Source of the DNA: Paeniglutamicibacter kerguelensis
GTDB taxonomy: Bacteria; Actinomycetota; Actinomycetes; Actinomycetales; Micrococcaceae
Assembly: GCF_017876535.1 (NCBI RefSeq)
Contig: NZ_JAGIOF010000001.1
Coordinates: 434,001-498,000, forward strand
DNA length: 64,000 bases
Direction of reading: 5' to 3'
The notes under the pieces were generated by a model, which was not told where the DNA came from, searched no databases, and saw only the letters and a list, made by a program, of their open reading frames with translations. The position numbers and the translations under genes were made by a program. How positions within the stretch are numbered: the stretch's first letter is position 1; each line of letters starts with the position of its first letter. Positions 1-8,898 of the stretch are shown piece after piece.

Positions 1-536
1 CCGACGGCATCGCAGTGGGCCGCCCTGGGCAGCTTCCGTTCCAGATCATCCGCGAACTCGTCGACGACGTCGTGACGGTCTCCGAGGACGGGCTGGCACG
101 TGCCCTGGTGTTCCTGCTGGAACGCTCCAAGCTGGTAGTCGAACCCGCCGGCGCCGTGGGCGTCGCAGCGCTGCTGGAGGGCAAGCTCGAGGAACTTGGC
201 CTCAACCCCAGCAAGACCGCGGTGATCCTCTCCGGCGGAAACATCGACCCGCTGCTCATGCTCAAGGTCATCCAGCGCGGCCTCTCGGCCGCAGGCCGCT
301 ACCTGACGGTTCGCATGATGCTCGATGACCGCCCGGGCGAGCTGGCCACCATCTCACGGGTCATCGCCGAATCCGACGCAAACGTCACCCGGCTCGACCA
401 CACGCGCGTGGGCGGCTCGCTGTCGATGGGGGACGTGGCAATCACCATCGACATGGAAACCAAGGGCCATGCGCACTCGGAATTGGTGCTCAACAACCTG
501 CGGGCAGAGGGCTTCCAGCCCATGGTCATGGGCTAG
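1..536 (+). CDS. ilvA: Threonine ammonia-lyase (threonine dehydratase), C-terminal part
   Basis: This is the 3' part of a gene that begins outside the window; the reading frame enters at base 3 with D-G-I-A-V-G-R-P-G. It encodes a PLP-dependent threonine deaminase, which converts L-threonine to 2-oxobutyrate and ammonia and feeds isoleucine synthesis. The visible part holds the end of the PLP fold, including the glycine-rich SGGNID segment near fragment residue 80. A C-terminal ACT domain follows (from about VRMMLDDRPGELATI to the end), as in the roughly 400-aa single-ACT enzymes; this domain type usually carries allosteric control. The gene is convergent with greA and is followed by two strong inverted repeats. 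Catabolic versus biosynthetic role cannot be decided from the fragment. Confidence 0.9.
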   Translation, partial: DGIAVGRPGQLPFQIIRELVDDVVTVSEDGLARALVFLLERSKLVVEPAGAVGVAALLEGKLEELGLNPSKTAVILSGGNIDPLLMLKVIQRGLSAAGRYLTVRMMLDDRPGELATISRVIAESDANVTRLDHTRVGGSLSMGDVAITIDMETKGHAHSELVLNNLRAEGFQPMVMG

Positions 537-582
537 CCAGGCAACAAACATGTTCCCTTTCGGCGCCGACGGTGCCGGGAGG

Positions 583-646
583 GGCATGCACGAGGGCTCG
601 GGTCTCGTCGCCAAGGCGATGGAACCCGAGCCCTCTTGCATGCGCC
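583..646. terminator. Stem-loop after ilvA
   Basis: An imperfect long inverted repeat: GGCATGCACGAGGGCTCGGGT (583-603 region) pairs with ACCCGAGCCCTC and then TTGCATGCGCC (624-646), with a loop of about 20 nt. It lies just after the ilvA stop codon. No U-tract follows, as is common in high-GC actinobacteria. Confidence 0.6.
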
Positions 647-687
647 ATGCGTCTGGGGAATCGCGGACCGGTATGCCGCTTAACGAG

Positions 688-741
688 CGATGGCCGCCTG
701 CGCATGCCCCGCATCGGCGGGGGAGCTGCAGGCGGCCATCG
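688..741. terminator. Bidirectional terminator between ilvA and greA
   Basis: A perfect 14-bp inverted repeat, CGATGGCCGCCTGC (688-701) and GCAGGCGGCCATCG (728-741), with a 26-nt loop. It sits between the convergent ilvA and greA genes and can serve either transcript. Confidence 0.6.
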
Positions 742-780
742 GCTGCGTGCGGTCGCCCTTGCGGGCGACCCGGCGTCTAA

Positions 781-1275
781 CTAGGAGCTGTAAGGCTTGC
801 AGGAAACGATCTCGACGGCGATTTCCTTGCCGTTCGGGGCCGAGTAGCTGAGCTTGTCGCCGGACTTGGCACCGTGAACTGCCGCACCGATCGGGGACTT
901 CTCCGAGTAGACCTCGAGATCCGTGTCGCCTGCAACTTCGCGGCTGCCAAAGAGGAAGGTGGTCTTGTCGCCGGCGATGATCGCCTCGACGAGCATGCCT
1001 GGTTCGACGATTCCGTCGTCGGCCGGGGCTTCGCCAACGTGGGCGCGGCGCAGCAGGTCCTTCAGGTAGGAGATGCGTGCTTCTGCCTTGCCCTGTTCTT
1101 CCTTGGCTGCGTGGTAGCCACCGTTTTCCTTGAGGTCACCCTCGGAACGAGCCTGCTCGATGCGGTCGACGATCTCCGCGCGGCCCGGACCGGAAAGGTG
1201 GTCCAGTTCGACGCTCAGGCGATCGAAGGCCTCTTTGGTCAGCCAGACGACTGGTTCGTGGTTGGTGGTAGTCAC
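781..1275 (-). CDS. greA: Transcription elongation factor GreA
   Basis: A 164-aa protein, the normal GreA length. GreA binds the RNA polymerase secondary channel and stimulates cleavage of backtracked RNA. The N-terminal coiled coil is recognisable from the conserved acidic stretch ARSEGDLKENGGYHAAKEEQ, which carries the tip residues that act at the polymerase active site. The C-terminal FKBP-like domain covers roughly residues 85-164 (EKSPIGAAV...GDKLSYSAPNG). The start is GTG at 1275, preceded by AAGGAG at good spacing; the open frame runs on upstream to 1563, but that extension has no GreA-like sequence. The same position beside a DUF4307 gene and mca is found in mycobacteria (Rv1080c, from memory). 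Confidence 0.95.
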   Translation of the reverse strand: MTTTNHEPVVWLTKEAFDRLSVELDHLSGPGRAEIVDRIEQARSEGDLKENGGYHAAKEEQGKAEARISYLKDLLRRAHVGEAPADDGIVEPGMLVEAIIAGDKTTFLFGSREVAGDTDLEVYSEKSPIGAAVHGAKSGDKLSYSAPNGKEIAVEIVSCKPYSS

Positions 1276-1441
1276 GGTGGTACTCCTTGTGTAATCAGGG
1301 CGGCTGCCCCCGCAAGGGAGCAGCATGCCGAGACGGTCCCTGCCGATGATGCGACGAACATCTTGCAAGCAAAGACCCCGCACAGATGGGTGATGAACTT
1401 CGTCCGTCACGTTCTGTAGCGGGGCATAACGTATTAGAAAG

Positions 1442-1470
1442 ATATTAGCCGTCGATGGGCTTTTACCCAA
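1442..1470 (-). promoter_or_regulatory. Possible promoter of greA
   Basis: On the minus strand TTGGGT (1470-1465) is followed after 17 nt by TAATAT (1447-1442), a sigma70-like arrangement about 170 nt upstream of the greA start. The -10 matches 4 of 6 consensus positions and the -35 matches 3 of 6, so this is only a candidate. The rest of the 250-nt gap between greA and the next gene shows no clear element. Confidence 0.35.
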
Positions 1471-1525
1471 GAGGTTGAGCTTTTGGCGTACTGGGCGAGT
1501 CGCCGCGGGATCCGTTTCCCCGGGA

Positions 1526-1948
1526 TCAGGAAGGCTTGACGATCTTGCATTCCTCGACGCCAACCGTGGTGGCCAGGGACTCGGTGCGGAGATTGACGTC
1601 GAAACGCATGGTTTGCCTGCCCGTGCCTTCGCTCGGACCTATGGTCAGCGTCTTCCAGCCGACGATCGCATAGGACTCGTTCATGGCCCTGACCTCGCAT
1701 TGGGCGGTGTCCTTGGCATCCTTGGTGATGTCCACCAAGGCTCTCGCCTGGGTCGGGGAGTTGACCATGAAGGAATTGTCCTTGAACTCCACTTGGCTGT
1801 TGGTGGCCCAAGCCAGGTAGAGCGCACCAATGACTCCGACGGACAGGCCGCCGATGATCAGGTTCCGGCGTGTCTTTTTGGCAAGGCGCCGCTTGGGCGA
1901 ACCGTACCTATTAGTTAAGCTGGACAATGGCGCCTCTTTCAGATTCAT
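1526..1948 (-). CDS. DUF4307 family membrane protein
   Basis: A 140-aa protein with a basic N-terminus (RYGSPKRRLAKKTRR), one transmembrane helix at about residues 30-48 (LIIGGLSVGVIGALYLAWA) and an extracytoplasmic domain of about 90 aa, ending with a Cys near VEECKIVKPS. This matches the actinobacterial DUF4307 family, whose members begin with a short Arg-Tyr-Gly motif before the membrane anchor; their function is unknown. The gene is divergent from mca, about 90 nt between start codons, and lies upstream of greA on the same strand. The greA-DUF4307-mca order is conserved in other actinobacteria, which supports the family call but does not reveal a function. Confidence 0.8.
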   Translation of the reverse strand: MNLKEAPLSSLTNRYGSPKRRLAKKTRRNLIIGGLSVGVIGALYLAWATNSQVEFKDNSFMVNSPTQARALVDITKDAKDTAQCEVRAMNESYAIVGWKTLTIGPSEGTGRQTMRFDVNLRTESLATTVGVEECKIVKPS

Positions 1949-2040
1949 GGGCGTCGCGGCCGGGGAGAAGTCATCCCTACCAGTCTAAGCCTTGGCCAGG
2001 GGGATCCCCTTACCGAGCATATGGAGTTGGAGTTACACAG

Positions 2041-2958
2041 GTGGAAGATCACAACGCGGGGCGGATTGCTCCCTCCCAAGGCCTACGTTTGTTGGCAATC
2101 CATGCCCACCCGGACGACGAATCCTCAAAGGGCTCGGCAACGATGGCGGCCTATATCGCCGCCGGCGCGAGCGTCATGGTGGCCACCTGCACCGGAGGCG
2201 AGCGAGGTGACATCCTCAATGCCGCATTCGGTGAGCTGGCGCACGCGCACCGCGACCTGGCGGGTGTGCGCCGCAGGGAAATGGCCGAGGCCGCGGAGGT
2301 GCTGGGCATCGAGCAACGCTGGATCGGATTTGTCGACTCGGGGCTGCCCGAGGGCGACCCGCTGCCCGAGCTCCCGTTCGGTGCCTTTGCGCTGCAGCCG
2401 TTGGAGACTGCCGCGGCACCGCTCATCAAGCTGATCCGCGAGTTCAAGCCGCACGTGATCATTGCCTACGACGAAAACGGCGGATACCCGCACCCTGACC
2501 ACATCCAGGCGCACAAGGTCGCCGTGTACGCGTTCGAGGAGGCTGCCAAGGCCGATAGCTCCCCGGAGCTCGGCGAGGCCTGGGAGACCTCCAAGCTCTA
2601 CTACGATCGCGCCTTTGCCCCCGAGCGCTTCAAGACGCTGCACTATGCAATGCTCGAAGCCGGTATGGAATCCCCGTATGCAGAGCGCATCGCCGAGTGG
2701 GAAAAGCACCCCGACCAGCAGATGTTCGGGTGGGTTTCTCCGCACGAGACCACCACGCAAATCCACAGCGCGGATTTCTTCAAGCACCGCGACGCGGCAT
2801 TGTTGGCGCACCGGACTCAGATCGACCCCACGGGGTTCTTCTTTGCCGTGCCCGAAGAGATCTACGCAAATTCATGGCCGTGGGAAGACTTCACACTGAT
2901 CAAGTCCTCGGTTCCCACGGAGCTGCCGGAGAACGATCTGTTCGCCGGTCTAAGATAG
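2041..2958 (+). CDS. mca: Mycothiol S-conjugate amidase Mca
   Basis: A 305-aa zinc-dependent amidase of the PIG-L/LmbE fold. Mca cleaves mycothiol S-conjugates of electrophiles and drugs into glucosamine-inositol and a mercapturic acid that is exported. The metal-binding motif AHPDDE sits at residues 22-27 and the second one, PHPDHIQAH, near residues 152-160. The Mca-type segment GGERGDILN follows the first motif, and a long C-terminal region distinguishes Mca from MshB. The start is GTG at 2041 with GGAG eight bases upstream; the open frame reaches back to 1927, but that would overlap the divergent DUF4307 gene and add non-conserved residues. Its presence shows that the organism uses mycothiol, an actinobacterial thiol. 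Confidence 0.92.
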   Translation: MEDHNAGRIAPSQGLRLLAIHAHPDDESSKGSATMAAYIAAGASVMVATCTGGERGDILNAAFGELAHAHRDLAGVRRREMAEAAEVLGIEQRWIGFVDSGLPEGDPLPELPFGAFALQPLETAAAPLIKLIREFKPHVIIAYDENGGYPHPDHIQAHKVAVYAFEEAAKADSSPELGEAWETSKLYYDRAFAPERFKTLHYAMLEAGMESPYAERIAEWEKHPDQQMFGWVSPHETTTQIHSADFFKHRDAALLAHRTQIDPTGFFFAVPEEIYANSWPWEDFTLIKSSVPTELPENDLFAGLR

Positions 2959-3007
2959 ATAGTGTGCCGGTTCTCCCGGCTGCCAACTTTTAGAAAGAGC
3001 CCCGCTC

Positions 3008-3280
3008 GTGTATTCGTTCCTGCTGTATGCAGCCTCCGTATCGCCTTCCCCGGTCCCTGTTGCTCCCCCAGGTGACGCGGCCCAGTCCATCGGTCCGGGC
3101 TTTGCCGGCTTTGTGGCAACGGCCGCCCTTGTCATCGTCACCATCTTCATCATCCGCGACATGACACGCCGCATCCGCCGCGTCCGCTACCAGGGCGAGG
3201 CCGAGGCCCGCCAGCAGGACCTCGTTGAGCGCGGCAAGAAGATCCAGCCGGACGAGCCGGGGGACAAGCCCGCCCGCTAA
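3008..3280 (+). CDS. Small single-pass membrane protein
   Basis: A 90-aa protein with an N-terminal hydrophobic and Ser/Pro-rich part, one clear transmembrane helix at about residues 30-49 (GFAGFVATAALVIVTIFII) and then a charged cytoplasmic tail rich in Arg (RDMTRRIRRVRYQGEAEARQQ). A small membrane protein of this layout sits between mca and the DUF255 gene in many actinobacteria; its function is unknown. The start is GTG at 3008 with a purine-rich AGAAAGAG upstream. The gene is 49 nt after mca and probably lies in the same transcript. Confidence 0.75.
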   Translation: MYSFLLYAASVSPSPVPVAPPGDAAQSIGPGFAGFVATAALVIVTIFIIRDMTRRIRRVRYQGEAEARQQDLVERGKKIQPDEPGDKPAR

Positions 3281-3345
3281 AAACCGCGTGTTGGTGCTGG
3301 ATCTTCCGGTGCCAACGCACACACTCCTGGAGTAGGCTCACCAAC

Positions 3346-5523
3346 ATGGGTCAACGAATCGCCGGCAGCGCCTCGGCCTACTTGCGCCAGCACGCGCACC
3401 AACCTGTCGACTGGTGGCCGTACTCGGATGCGGCATTCGCCGAGGCTGCTGCGCGGGATGTCCCGGTTTTCCTGTCGATCGGCTATGCGGCCTGCCACTG
3501 GTGCCACGTGATGGCCCGCGAGTCGTTCGACGACCCGGAGATCGCCGCATACCTGAACGAGCACTTTGTGCCGGTCAAGATCGACCGGGAAGAACACCCC
3601 TCCGTCGACCAGGCCTACATGGCCGCAACGCAGACACTCAGCGGTGCCGGCGGCTGGCCCATGAGCGTTTTCACGCTGCCCGACGGGAGGGCAATGCACG
3701 CGGGCACTTATTTCCCGCCGGTTCCACGGCCCGGCACACCGTCCTTCGCCCAGGTGCTGGAGGCGGTGAACGACGCCTGGGTTAACCGGCGGCCCCAGCT
3801 TGTCCAGCAGGCCACCGCCCTGGCCGACCACCTGGGCTCGGTGGCCGCCAGGCAGGCCAAGATGTTTTCCCGTTTGCTGCCGCTTCCCGGGTCCTCCGAC
3901 GAACCGCTGCTGGCCTCGGTGGTTGTGGCGGCCGTCGGCAGGCTCGCCGCGCTGGAAGACCCCACCGGGGGCTTTGCCCCGGCGCCGAAATTCCCTCCCT
4001 CGGCGGTGCTTGATTTCCTGTTGCGTGCCGGGCTCGGTTCGGGACCGACGGCCGGCCAAGCTACGGCGCTTGCCGCGCGGACCCTTGGCACGATGGCGCG
4101 CGGTGCACTGGCCGACCACGTCGGTGGCGGATTCGCCCGCTACTGCGTTGACCCAGGCTGGAAAATCCCGCACTTCGAGAAGATGCTCTACGACAACGCC
4201 CAGCTGCTGGGGCTGTATGCGCGCGCCTCGGTGCAGCTGCCGGAGGCGCAAGACCGAGAACTCTCGCGCCGGGCCGCGGCGGGCATCGTGGCCTGGCTGG
4301 AGCGCGAAATGCTGCTTCCCGGGGGCGCGTTCGCTTCCTCCCTTGACGCGGATACCGTGATGCCGGACGGCACCCACCGCGAGGGGGCCACCTATACCTT
4401 CAGCCGTACCGAGGCCGAGGCCCTGCTTCCCGATCGCGGGAACATCTTCTGGACCCTGTGGGACGGGCATGCGGCGGAGGAGCCCGGGCACGGGGAACCA
4501 CAACTCACCATTGCCCTCTCACGCACGCCGGAGCCGGGGGAGTGGACGGCCCTGGATGCGGCCTTCGCCGTATTGGGGGAGGCCCGCGCGCGGCGGATCC
4601 AACCCGCGCGGGATGAAAAGGTCGTCGCCGGGTGGAACGGTCTCATGGTGCAGGCGCTTGCCGAGGCATCGGTGCTGCTGGATGACCCGGCCCTGCTGCG
4701 GCTGGCCGGAGGCGCGGCCGACTACCTGTGGAACACGCACTGGGATGCCGCCGGAGCGTCGCTGCGCCGGGTGAGTTACCGGGGCGAGGCAAACACGGCA
4801 ATCGCAGGTGTGCTTGAAGACTATGCGGGGGTGGCGCTGGGATTCCAGGCCGTGGCCGTTTGCGGCGGGGAACCGGCATGGATCGAGCGGGCGAATGCGG
4901 TCCTGCAGGCCGCCCTCGAGAAGTTCATGCCCGGAGGGCAACCCTTCGACGCGCCCGATGACGATCCGCGGGTATTGGCCAGCCGGGCAGGGGCACGCAC
5001 CGCCGAGGCGCTTGACGATGCGGTGCCCGCCGCGACCTCCCTGCTGGCTTCGGCGCTGCTGAACAGGGCGGGACTGGTCCAATTGGCCGGAGAGGACCCC
5101 GGAGCGGGCGGCAGTGATGCGCCAGGCGACGGAGACGGCAGCAGGGCAGAAGCGGATCTGTTCCTGGTGCGCAGGCTCATAGGCTTTGTGCCGTCCATTG
5201 CCGACAGGGCCCCGCATGCCGCGGGCAGTGCACTGGGGCTCGCAGTGCGCTTCGTGCACTCCTCAAGCGCCGAGCTGGCGGTCATCGGCGGCACCCCGGA
5301 GGAACGCCGTGCCGCGATGCGAGTGGGCATCCTGGCCGGCGTCTCCCAATGGGGTGAAATGCCCCGGCCCGGCATCGCTTCAACCGCATATCCGCCCGGG
5401 CCCGGCGGCGCGCTCCGGCTCTACGTGTGCCGCGCCGGTGTATGCCACACCCCGGTCAGCGACCTGCAGTCCCTTGCCGAGTTGCTCGTGCCGGGTCTGG
5501 GCCGGGCGGGCCTAGACGGCTAG
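3346..5523 (+). CDS. DUF255 / thioredoxin-domain protein (YyaL family)
   Basis: A 725-aa cytoplasmic protein. The first 160 residues form the DUF255 thioredoxin-like domain, with the signature opening SASAYLRQHAHQPVDWW and the redox-type motif CHWC at residues 50-53 followed by HVMARESF. The following segments (IDREEHPSVDQAYM and GAGGWPMSVF) are also typical. The remainder resembles the six-hairpin glycosidase-like region of YyaL and human SPATA20; catalytic activity is not established for this family. The ATG start at 3346 gives the normal N-terminus. It lies after the small membrane gene, and its stop codon overlaps the convergent trhA gene by four bases. Confidence 0.88.
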   Translation: MGQRIAGSASAYLRQHAHQPVDWWPYSDAAFAEAAARDVPVFLSIGYAACHWCHVMARESFDDPEIAAYLNEHFVPVKIDREEHPSVDQAYMAATQTLSGAGGWPMSVFTLPDGRAMHAGTYFPPVPRPGTPSFAQVLEAVNDAWVNRRPQLVQQATALADHLGSVAARQAKMFSRLLPLPGSSDEPLLASVVVAAVGRLAALEDPTGGFAPAPKFPPSAVLDFLLRAGLGSGPTAGQATALAARTLGTMARGALADHVGGGFARYCVDPGWKIPHFEKMLYDNAQLLGLYARASVQLPEAQDRELSRRAAAGIVAWLEREMLLPGGAFASSLDADTVMPDGTHREGATYTFSRTEAEALLPDRGNIFWTLWDGHAAEEPGHGEPQLTIALSRTPEPGEWTALDAAFAVLGEARARRIQPARDEKVVAGWNGLMVQALAEASVLLDDPALLRLAGGAADYLWNTHWDAAGASLRRVSYRGEANTAIAGVLEDYAGVALGFQAVAVCGGEPAWIERANAVLQAALEKFMPGGQPFDAPDDDPRVLASRAGARTAEALDDAVPAATSLLASALLNRAGLVQLAGEDPGAGGSDAPGDGDGSRAEADLFLVRRLIGFVPSIADRAPHAAGSALGLAVRFVHSSSAELAVIGGTPEERRAAMRVGILAGVSQWGEMPRPGIASTAYPPGPGGALRLYVCRAGVCHTPVSDLQSLAELLVPGLGRAGLDG

Positions 5524-6233
5524 GCGGTGCCCAACACCGCCATGGTGATGGCGATGAAGTGGCAGGTGAACCCGGCGATCGTGAATGCGTGAAAAAGTTC
5601 ATGGAATCCGAACCAGCGTTCGCTGATGTTTGGCCGCTTCAACGCGTAAAACACGGCTCCCGCAATGTAGAAGGCTCCGCCGACACAGATCAGTATTGCC
5701 GCGGCCGGATTCGCGGCGTAGAAATCACCGATGAACAGCAACGCGGCAAGACCCAGAAGGACGTAGACCGGGGTGTAGAGCCAACGCGGGGCATCGGTGT
5801 AAAAAACCCTGAACCCGACCCCGGCAAGTGCGCCGGCCCATATGGCAATCAACAAGACCGTCGCCTTTTGGGGCGGGAGCAGCGCCCATGCGAGTGGGGT
5901 GTAGGAGCCAGCGATGACCAGCATGATGTTGGTGTGGTCCAGGCGCTTGAGCACGCGTTTGACCGTGGGGGACCAGTTGCCCAAATGATAGGTGGCGCTG
6001 ATGGTGAACAGCAGGACTCCGGTGAAGGCGTATATGGCGCTTGTGATTTTCGCGCCCCCGGGCGGGGCCAGCACCACCAGCACCACTCCCGCGGTCAACG
6101 CAATGGGTGCCATCACTGCGTGGATCCAGCCGCGAAGAAGCGGTTTGGGTTCGGGGACGGCCGTGGCCGGTGCCGCCAAATGGTCAACGGTTGCTGGCGT
6201 TCTTGTGGACTGGGGGCGTGGTGCCTTGGTCAT
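5520..6233 (-). CDS. trhA: Hemolysin III family / TrhA-like membrane protein
   Basis: A 237-aa protein with seven predicted transmembrane helices. The conserved metal-site residues of the PAQR/hemolysin III superfamily are visible: S-A-T-Y-H after helix 2, LDHTN in the middle and HELFHAF near the C-terminus. The first 30 residues are a Pro/Ala-rich, non-conserved tail. Bacillus TrhA is linked to membrane energetics and homeostasis; haemolysin activity should not be assumed. The gene converges on the DUF255 gene with a 4-nt overlap and is divergent from the cis-prenyltransferase gene. The same pairing occurs in M. tuberculosis (Rv1085c-Rv1086, from memory), suggesting a shared envelope-lipid context. 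Confidence 0.88.
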   Translation of the reverse strand: MTKAPRPQSTRTPATVDHLAAPATAVPEPKPLLRGWIHAVMAPIALTAGVVLVVLAPPGGAKITSAIYAFTGVLLFTISATYHLGNWSPTVKRVLKRLDHTNIMLVIAGSYTPLAWALLPPQKATVLLIAIWAGALAGVGFRVFYTDAPRWLYTPVYVLLGLAALLFIGDFYAANPAAAILICVGGAFYIAGAVFYALKRPNISERWFGFHELFHAFTIAGFTCHFIAITMAVLGTA

Positions 6234-6407
6234 GGCCTTATCCTATATCTACGGATTGGTAGGTTACTGGAAGGTAGTGATATCTTCGCAGCAATTTCAC
6301 ACCTGCCCGCACCGCGTCCTGTCACCACGCGGTGCTTGCAAAAGGTAGCGTTGGATATAGGGTGCGTCAATCGTCGCACCGGACAGATCCAATGCGGGAG
6401 TATTGCG

Positions 6408-7169
6408 GTGGAATTACCGGGTTTCGTCTATCGACTCTATGAGCGGAAGATCCGCCGTTCGCTGAGCCCGGAAAAGCTGCCGACGCACATCGGCGTACTG
6501 GTGGACGGCAACCGTCGCTGGGCCAAGCTCGCCGGCGCCCCCACCGCCACCGGACACCAGGCCGGCGCCGACAAGATCCTCGAGTTCCTTGGTTGGTGCC
6601 AAGAGCTCGGCATCAACATGGTCACCCTTTACATGCTCTCCACCGACAACATGAACCGTTCCAGCCAAGAGCTTGACGACCTCATGGGCATCATCGCCAA
6701 CACCCTTGACCGGCTCGGGGAAACCAAGACCGTGCGGGTGCACCCGGTTGGCGCCCTGGAGCTGCTTCCGGACTACCTAGCCGACAAGCTCCGCGAGCTG
6801 GAGGCCTCCACGGTTGCCATTACCGGCATTCACGTGAACGTGGCGGTTGGCTATGGCGGGCGCCGGGAAATTGTCGACGCCGTCAAGGCGTTGCTGCTCG
6901 AGGGGCAGTCCAAAGGGCTTGATGCAGCGCAAATCGCCGCGGACCTGGATCCGGACCAGCTGGCGAAATACCTGTACACCAGCGGCCAGCCCGACCCCGA
7001 GCTGGTCATCCGGACCTCCGGTGAACAGCGGCTCTCCGGCTTCCTCACCTGGCAGAGCGCCTACTCGGAGTTCTACTTCTGTGAGGCGCTCTGGCCCGAT
7101 TTCAGGCGCGTGGACTTCCTGCGGGCCCTGCGCGATTTTTCCGACCGCCAGCGCCGCTTCGGGTCCTGA
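6408..7169 (+). CDS. Isoprenyl transferase (cis-prenyl diphosphate synthase, short-chain type)
   Basis: A 253-aa member of the UPP synthase family, which condenses isopentenyl diphosphate onto an allylic primer with Z geometry. The pyrophosphate-binding motif HIGVLVDGNRRWAK has the catalytic Asp at residue 33, GHQAGADK follows, and the C-terminal motif RTSGEQRLSGFLTWQ then SEFYF is complete. The mycobacterial orthologue next to hemolysin III (Rv1086) makes Z,E-farnesyl diphosphate rather than the C50 product. By position this gene is likely to be that short-chain type, but chain length cannot be read directly. The start is GTG at 6408 with GGGAG seven bases upstream; the frame is open much further upstream with no homology. 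Confidence 0.88.
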   Translation: MELPGFVYRLYERKIRRSLSPEKLPTHIGVLVDGNRRWAKLAGAPTATGHQAGADKILEFLGWCQELGINMVTLYMLSTDNMNRSSQELDDLMGIIANTLDRLGETKTVRVHPVGALELLPDYLADKLRELEASTVAITGIHVNVAVGYGGRREIVDAVKALLLEGQSKGLDAAQIAADLDPDQLAKYLYTSGQPDPELVIRTSGEQRLSGFLTWQSAYSEFYFCEALWPDFRRVDFLRALRDFSDRQRRFGS

Positions 7170-7526
7170 CCCCGGCTTCGGCACCGGGTTCCTCTGCTTC
7201 ACCCTCTTCCTCCGCCACCGCCGGCTTTGCCAAGCCCCGATTTGAAGAGCGGATTATATCCTGTTCCCGTGCGCTCCAAACGTTTACGCGCCGGACGGCA
7301 AAAGTTCGAAAAATGCCGAGTGACTAGCGAACTAATTGGGCGTAGGTTTGGGGCAACGGCTTTGTAGAGTTCATCGCCGTTGGGGCAACTCCGCAGGCAG
7401 GACGGGGGACGGCATGGATGCTTATCACGCTCAAACACCCGCATGCCGGATCCTGCCTGCCACCGGTGGTGCCCCTAACCCCCATCCACAACAGTTGCGG
7501 GGGATCGCGCCCCGTTGGGAGTCAAA
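7170..7526 (+). other. Intergenic region upstream of phoH with a possible overlapping small ORF
   Basis: This 357-nt stretch contains no confident gene. A 63-codon ORF starts at ATG 7414 (MDAYHAQTPACRIL) and runs to 7605, overlapping the phoH start in another frame. Mycobacterial phoH2 is preceded by a small overlapping ORF called phoAT, so this could be positional equivalent, but I see no sequence evidence and its ribosome-binding site is weak. No strong hairpin or promoter could be identified. Confidence 0.3.
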
Positions 7527-8858
7527 GTGGCAGAAAAACTGGAACAACTGGCAGACAGCGCTTCGGAAGCTGAGCGCACCTTTGTACTCGACACCTCGGT
7601 GTTGATCGCAGACCCCCATGCCATGTTGCATTTTGCCGAGCACCACGTGGTGCTTCCGCTGACCGTGATCATGGAACTGGAACACAAGCGAAACGACCCC
7701 ACGTTGGGCTATTTCGCCCGCGAGGCCCTGCGAACCCTCGATGAGATGGGCCGGAAAGCCGGTGGCATGGCCAACTCCATGTCGGTGGGAAAAGCCGGGG
7801 GAACACTGCGCGTCGAGGTGAACCACATTTCCCCCGAGGTGCTGCCCGTAGGGTTCCGCAACTCGGAAAACGACTCCAAGATCCTTGCAGTTGCCAAGTC
7901 CCTGCTCGACGAGGGGGTCGACGTCACGCTCGTGTCCAAGGACCTGCCCATGCGCATCAAGGCCTCGGCGATGGGGCTGAACGCCGAGGAATACCGCAAC
8001 GAACTCGTCGCATCCTCCGGATGGACCGGTGTCGCCGAGCTGAACATCAGCGAAGAGGACATGAGCGCCCTCTATGCCTCCGAATCCCTTGAAATTCCGG
8101 AGGTTGCCGAGCAGCCCTCCAACACCGGGCTGGTCATCCATTCCCCTCGCGGTTCCGCGTTGGGCAGGGTCGACCGGAACCACCTGGTTCGCCTGGTGCG
8201 CGGGGACCGCGAGGCATTCGGGCTGCGCGGACGCTCGGCCGAACAACGTCTGGCCCTTGACCTGCTGCTGGACAAGGAGGTCGGTATCGTTTCGCTCGGC
8301 GGGCGCGCAGGAACCGGAAAGTCGGCGCTGGCGTTGTGCGCCGGGCTGGAGTCGGTCATGGAACGCCGCGAGCACCGCAAGATCATGGTGTTCCGTCCGC
8401 TGTACGCCGTTGGCGGCCAGGAACTCGGGTACCTGCCGGGCGCCGAGAACGAGAAGATGAATCCCTGGGCGCAGGCCGTCTTCGACACGCTGGGCTCGGT
8501 GGTCTCCAAGAACGTGGTCGACGAGGTGCTCAGCCGTGGAATGCTGGAGATCCTGCCGTTGACGCACATCCGCGGGCGCTCGTTGCACGACGCCTACGTG
8601 ATCGTCGATGAGGCCCAATCCCTGGAACGCAACGTGTTGCTGACCGTGCTCTCACGCATCGGACAGAACTCCAAGGTCGTGCTCACCCACGACGTGGCCC
8701 AGCGTGACAACCTGCGGGTCGGCCGCCACGACGGTGTCGCGGCGGTGGTTGAACTGCTCAAGGGGCACCACCTCTTCGGGCACATCACGCTCACGCGCTC
8801 CGAGCGTTCGGAGATCGCCGCACTGGTGACGGAGCTGCTGGAAGAGAAGTTCAGCTAG
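7527..8858 (+). CDS. PhoH family protein with N-terminal PIN domain (PhoH2 type)
   Basis: A 443-aa two-domain protein. Residues of about 20-150 form a PIN nuclease domain, opening with [12 protein letters not shown] and carrying further acidic residues ([19 protein letters not shown]). The C-terminal half is a PhoH ATPase domain with P-loop [12 protein letters not shown] near residue 260 and Walker [11 protein letters not shown]. Mycobacterial PhoH2 has RNA helicase and RNase activity; the same role is inferred here. The start is GTG at 7527, with GGGAG five bases upstream, rather than the in-frame TTG at 7515. A strong hairpin follows the stop codon. Confidence 0.88.
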   Translation: MAEKLEQLADSASEAERTFVLDTSVLIADPHAMLHFAEHHVVLPLTVIMELEHKRNDPTLGYFAREALRTLDEMGRKAGGMANSMSVGKAGGTLRVEVNHISPEVLPVGFRNSENDSKILAVAKSLLDEGVDVTLVSKDLPMRIKASAMGLNAEEYRNELVASSGWTGVAELNISEEDMSALYASESLEIPEVAEQPSNTGLVIHSPRGSALGRVDRNHLVRLVRGDREAFGLRGRSAEQRLALDLLLDKEVGIVSLGGRAGTGKSALALCAGLESVMERREHRKIMVFRPLYAVGGQELGYLPGAENEKMNPWAQAVFDTLGSVVSKNVVDEVLSRGMLEILPLTHIRGRSLHDAYVIVDEAQSLERNVLLTVLSRIGQNSKVVLTHDVAQRDNLRVGRHDGVAAVVELLKGHHLFGHITLTRSERSEIAALVTELLEEKFS

Positions 8859-8862
8859 GGCC

Positions 8863-8895
8863 TGCGGCCGGCACGCGGGCTGCGTGCCGGCCGCA
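8863..8895. terminator. Bidirectional terminator after phoH
   Basis: A perfect 14-bp inverted repeat, TGCGGCCGGCACGC (8863-8876) and GCGTGCCGGCCGCA (8882-8895), with a 5-nt loop. It lies between the convergent phoH gene and the gene at 8899-9744. Confidence 0.7.
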
Positions 8896-8898
8896 CGG

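Noticed and set aside
5427..6407. Long in-frame extension upstream of the cis-prenyltransferase
   Set aside because: It runs antisense through trhA and lacks homology; GTG 6408 has a good ribosome-binding site and gives the normal protein length.
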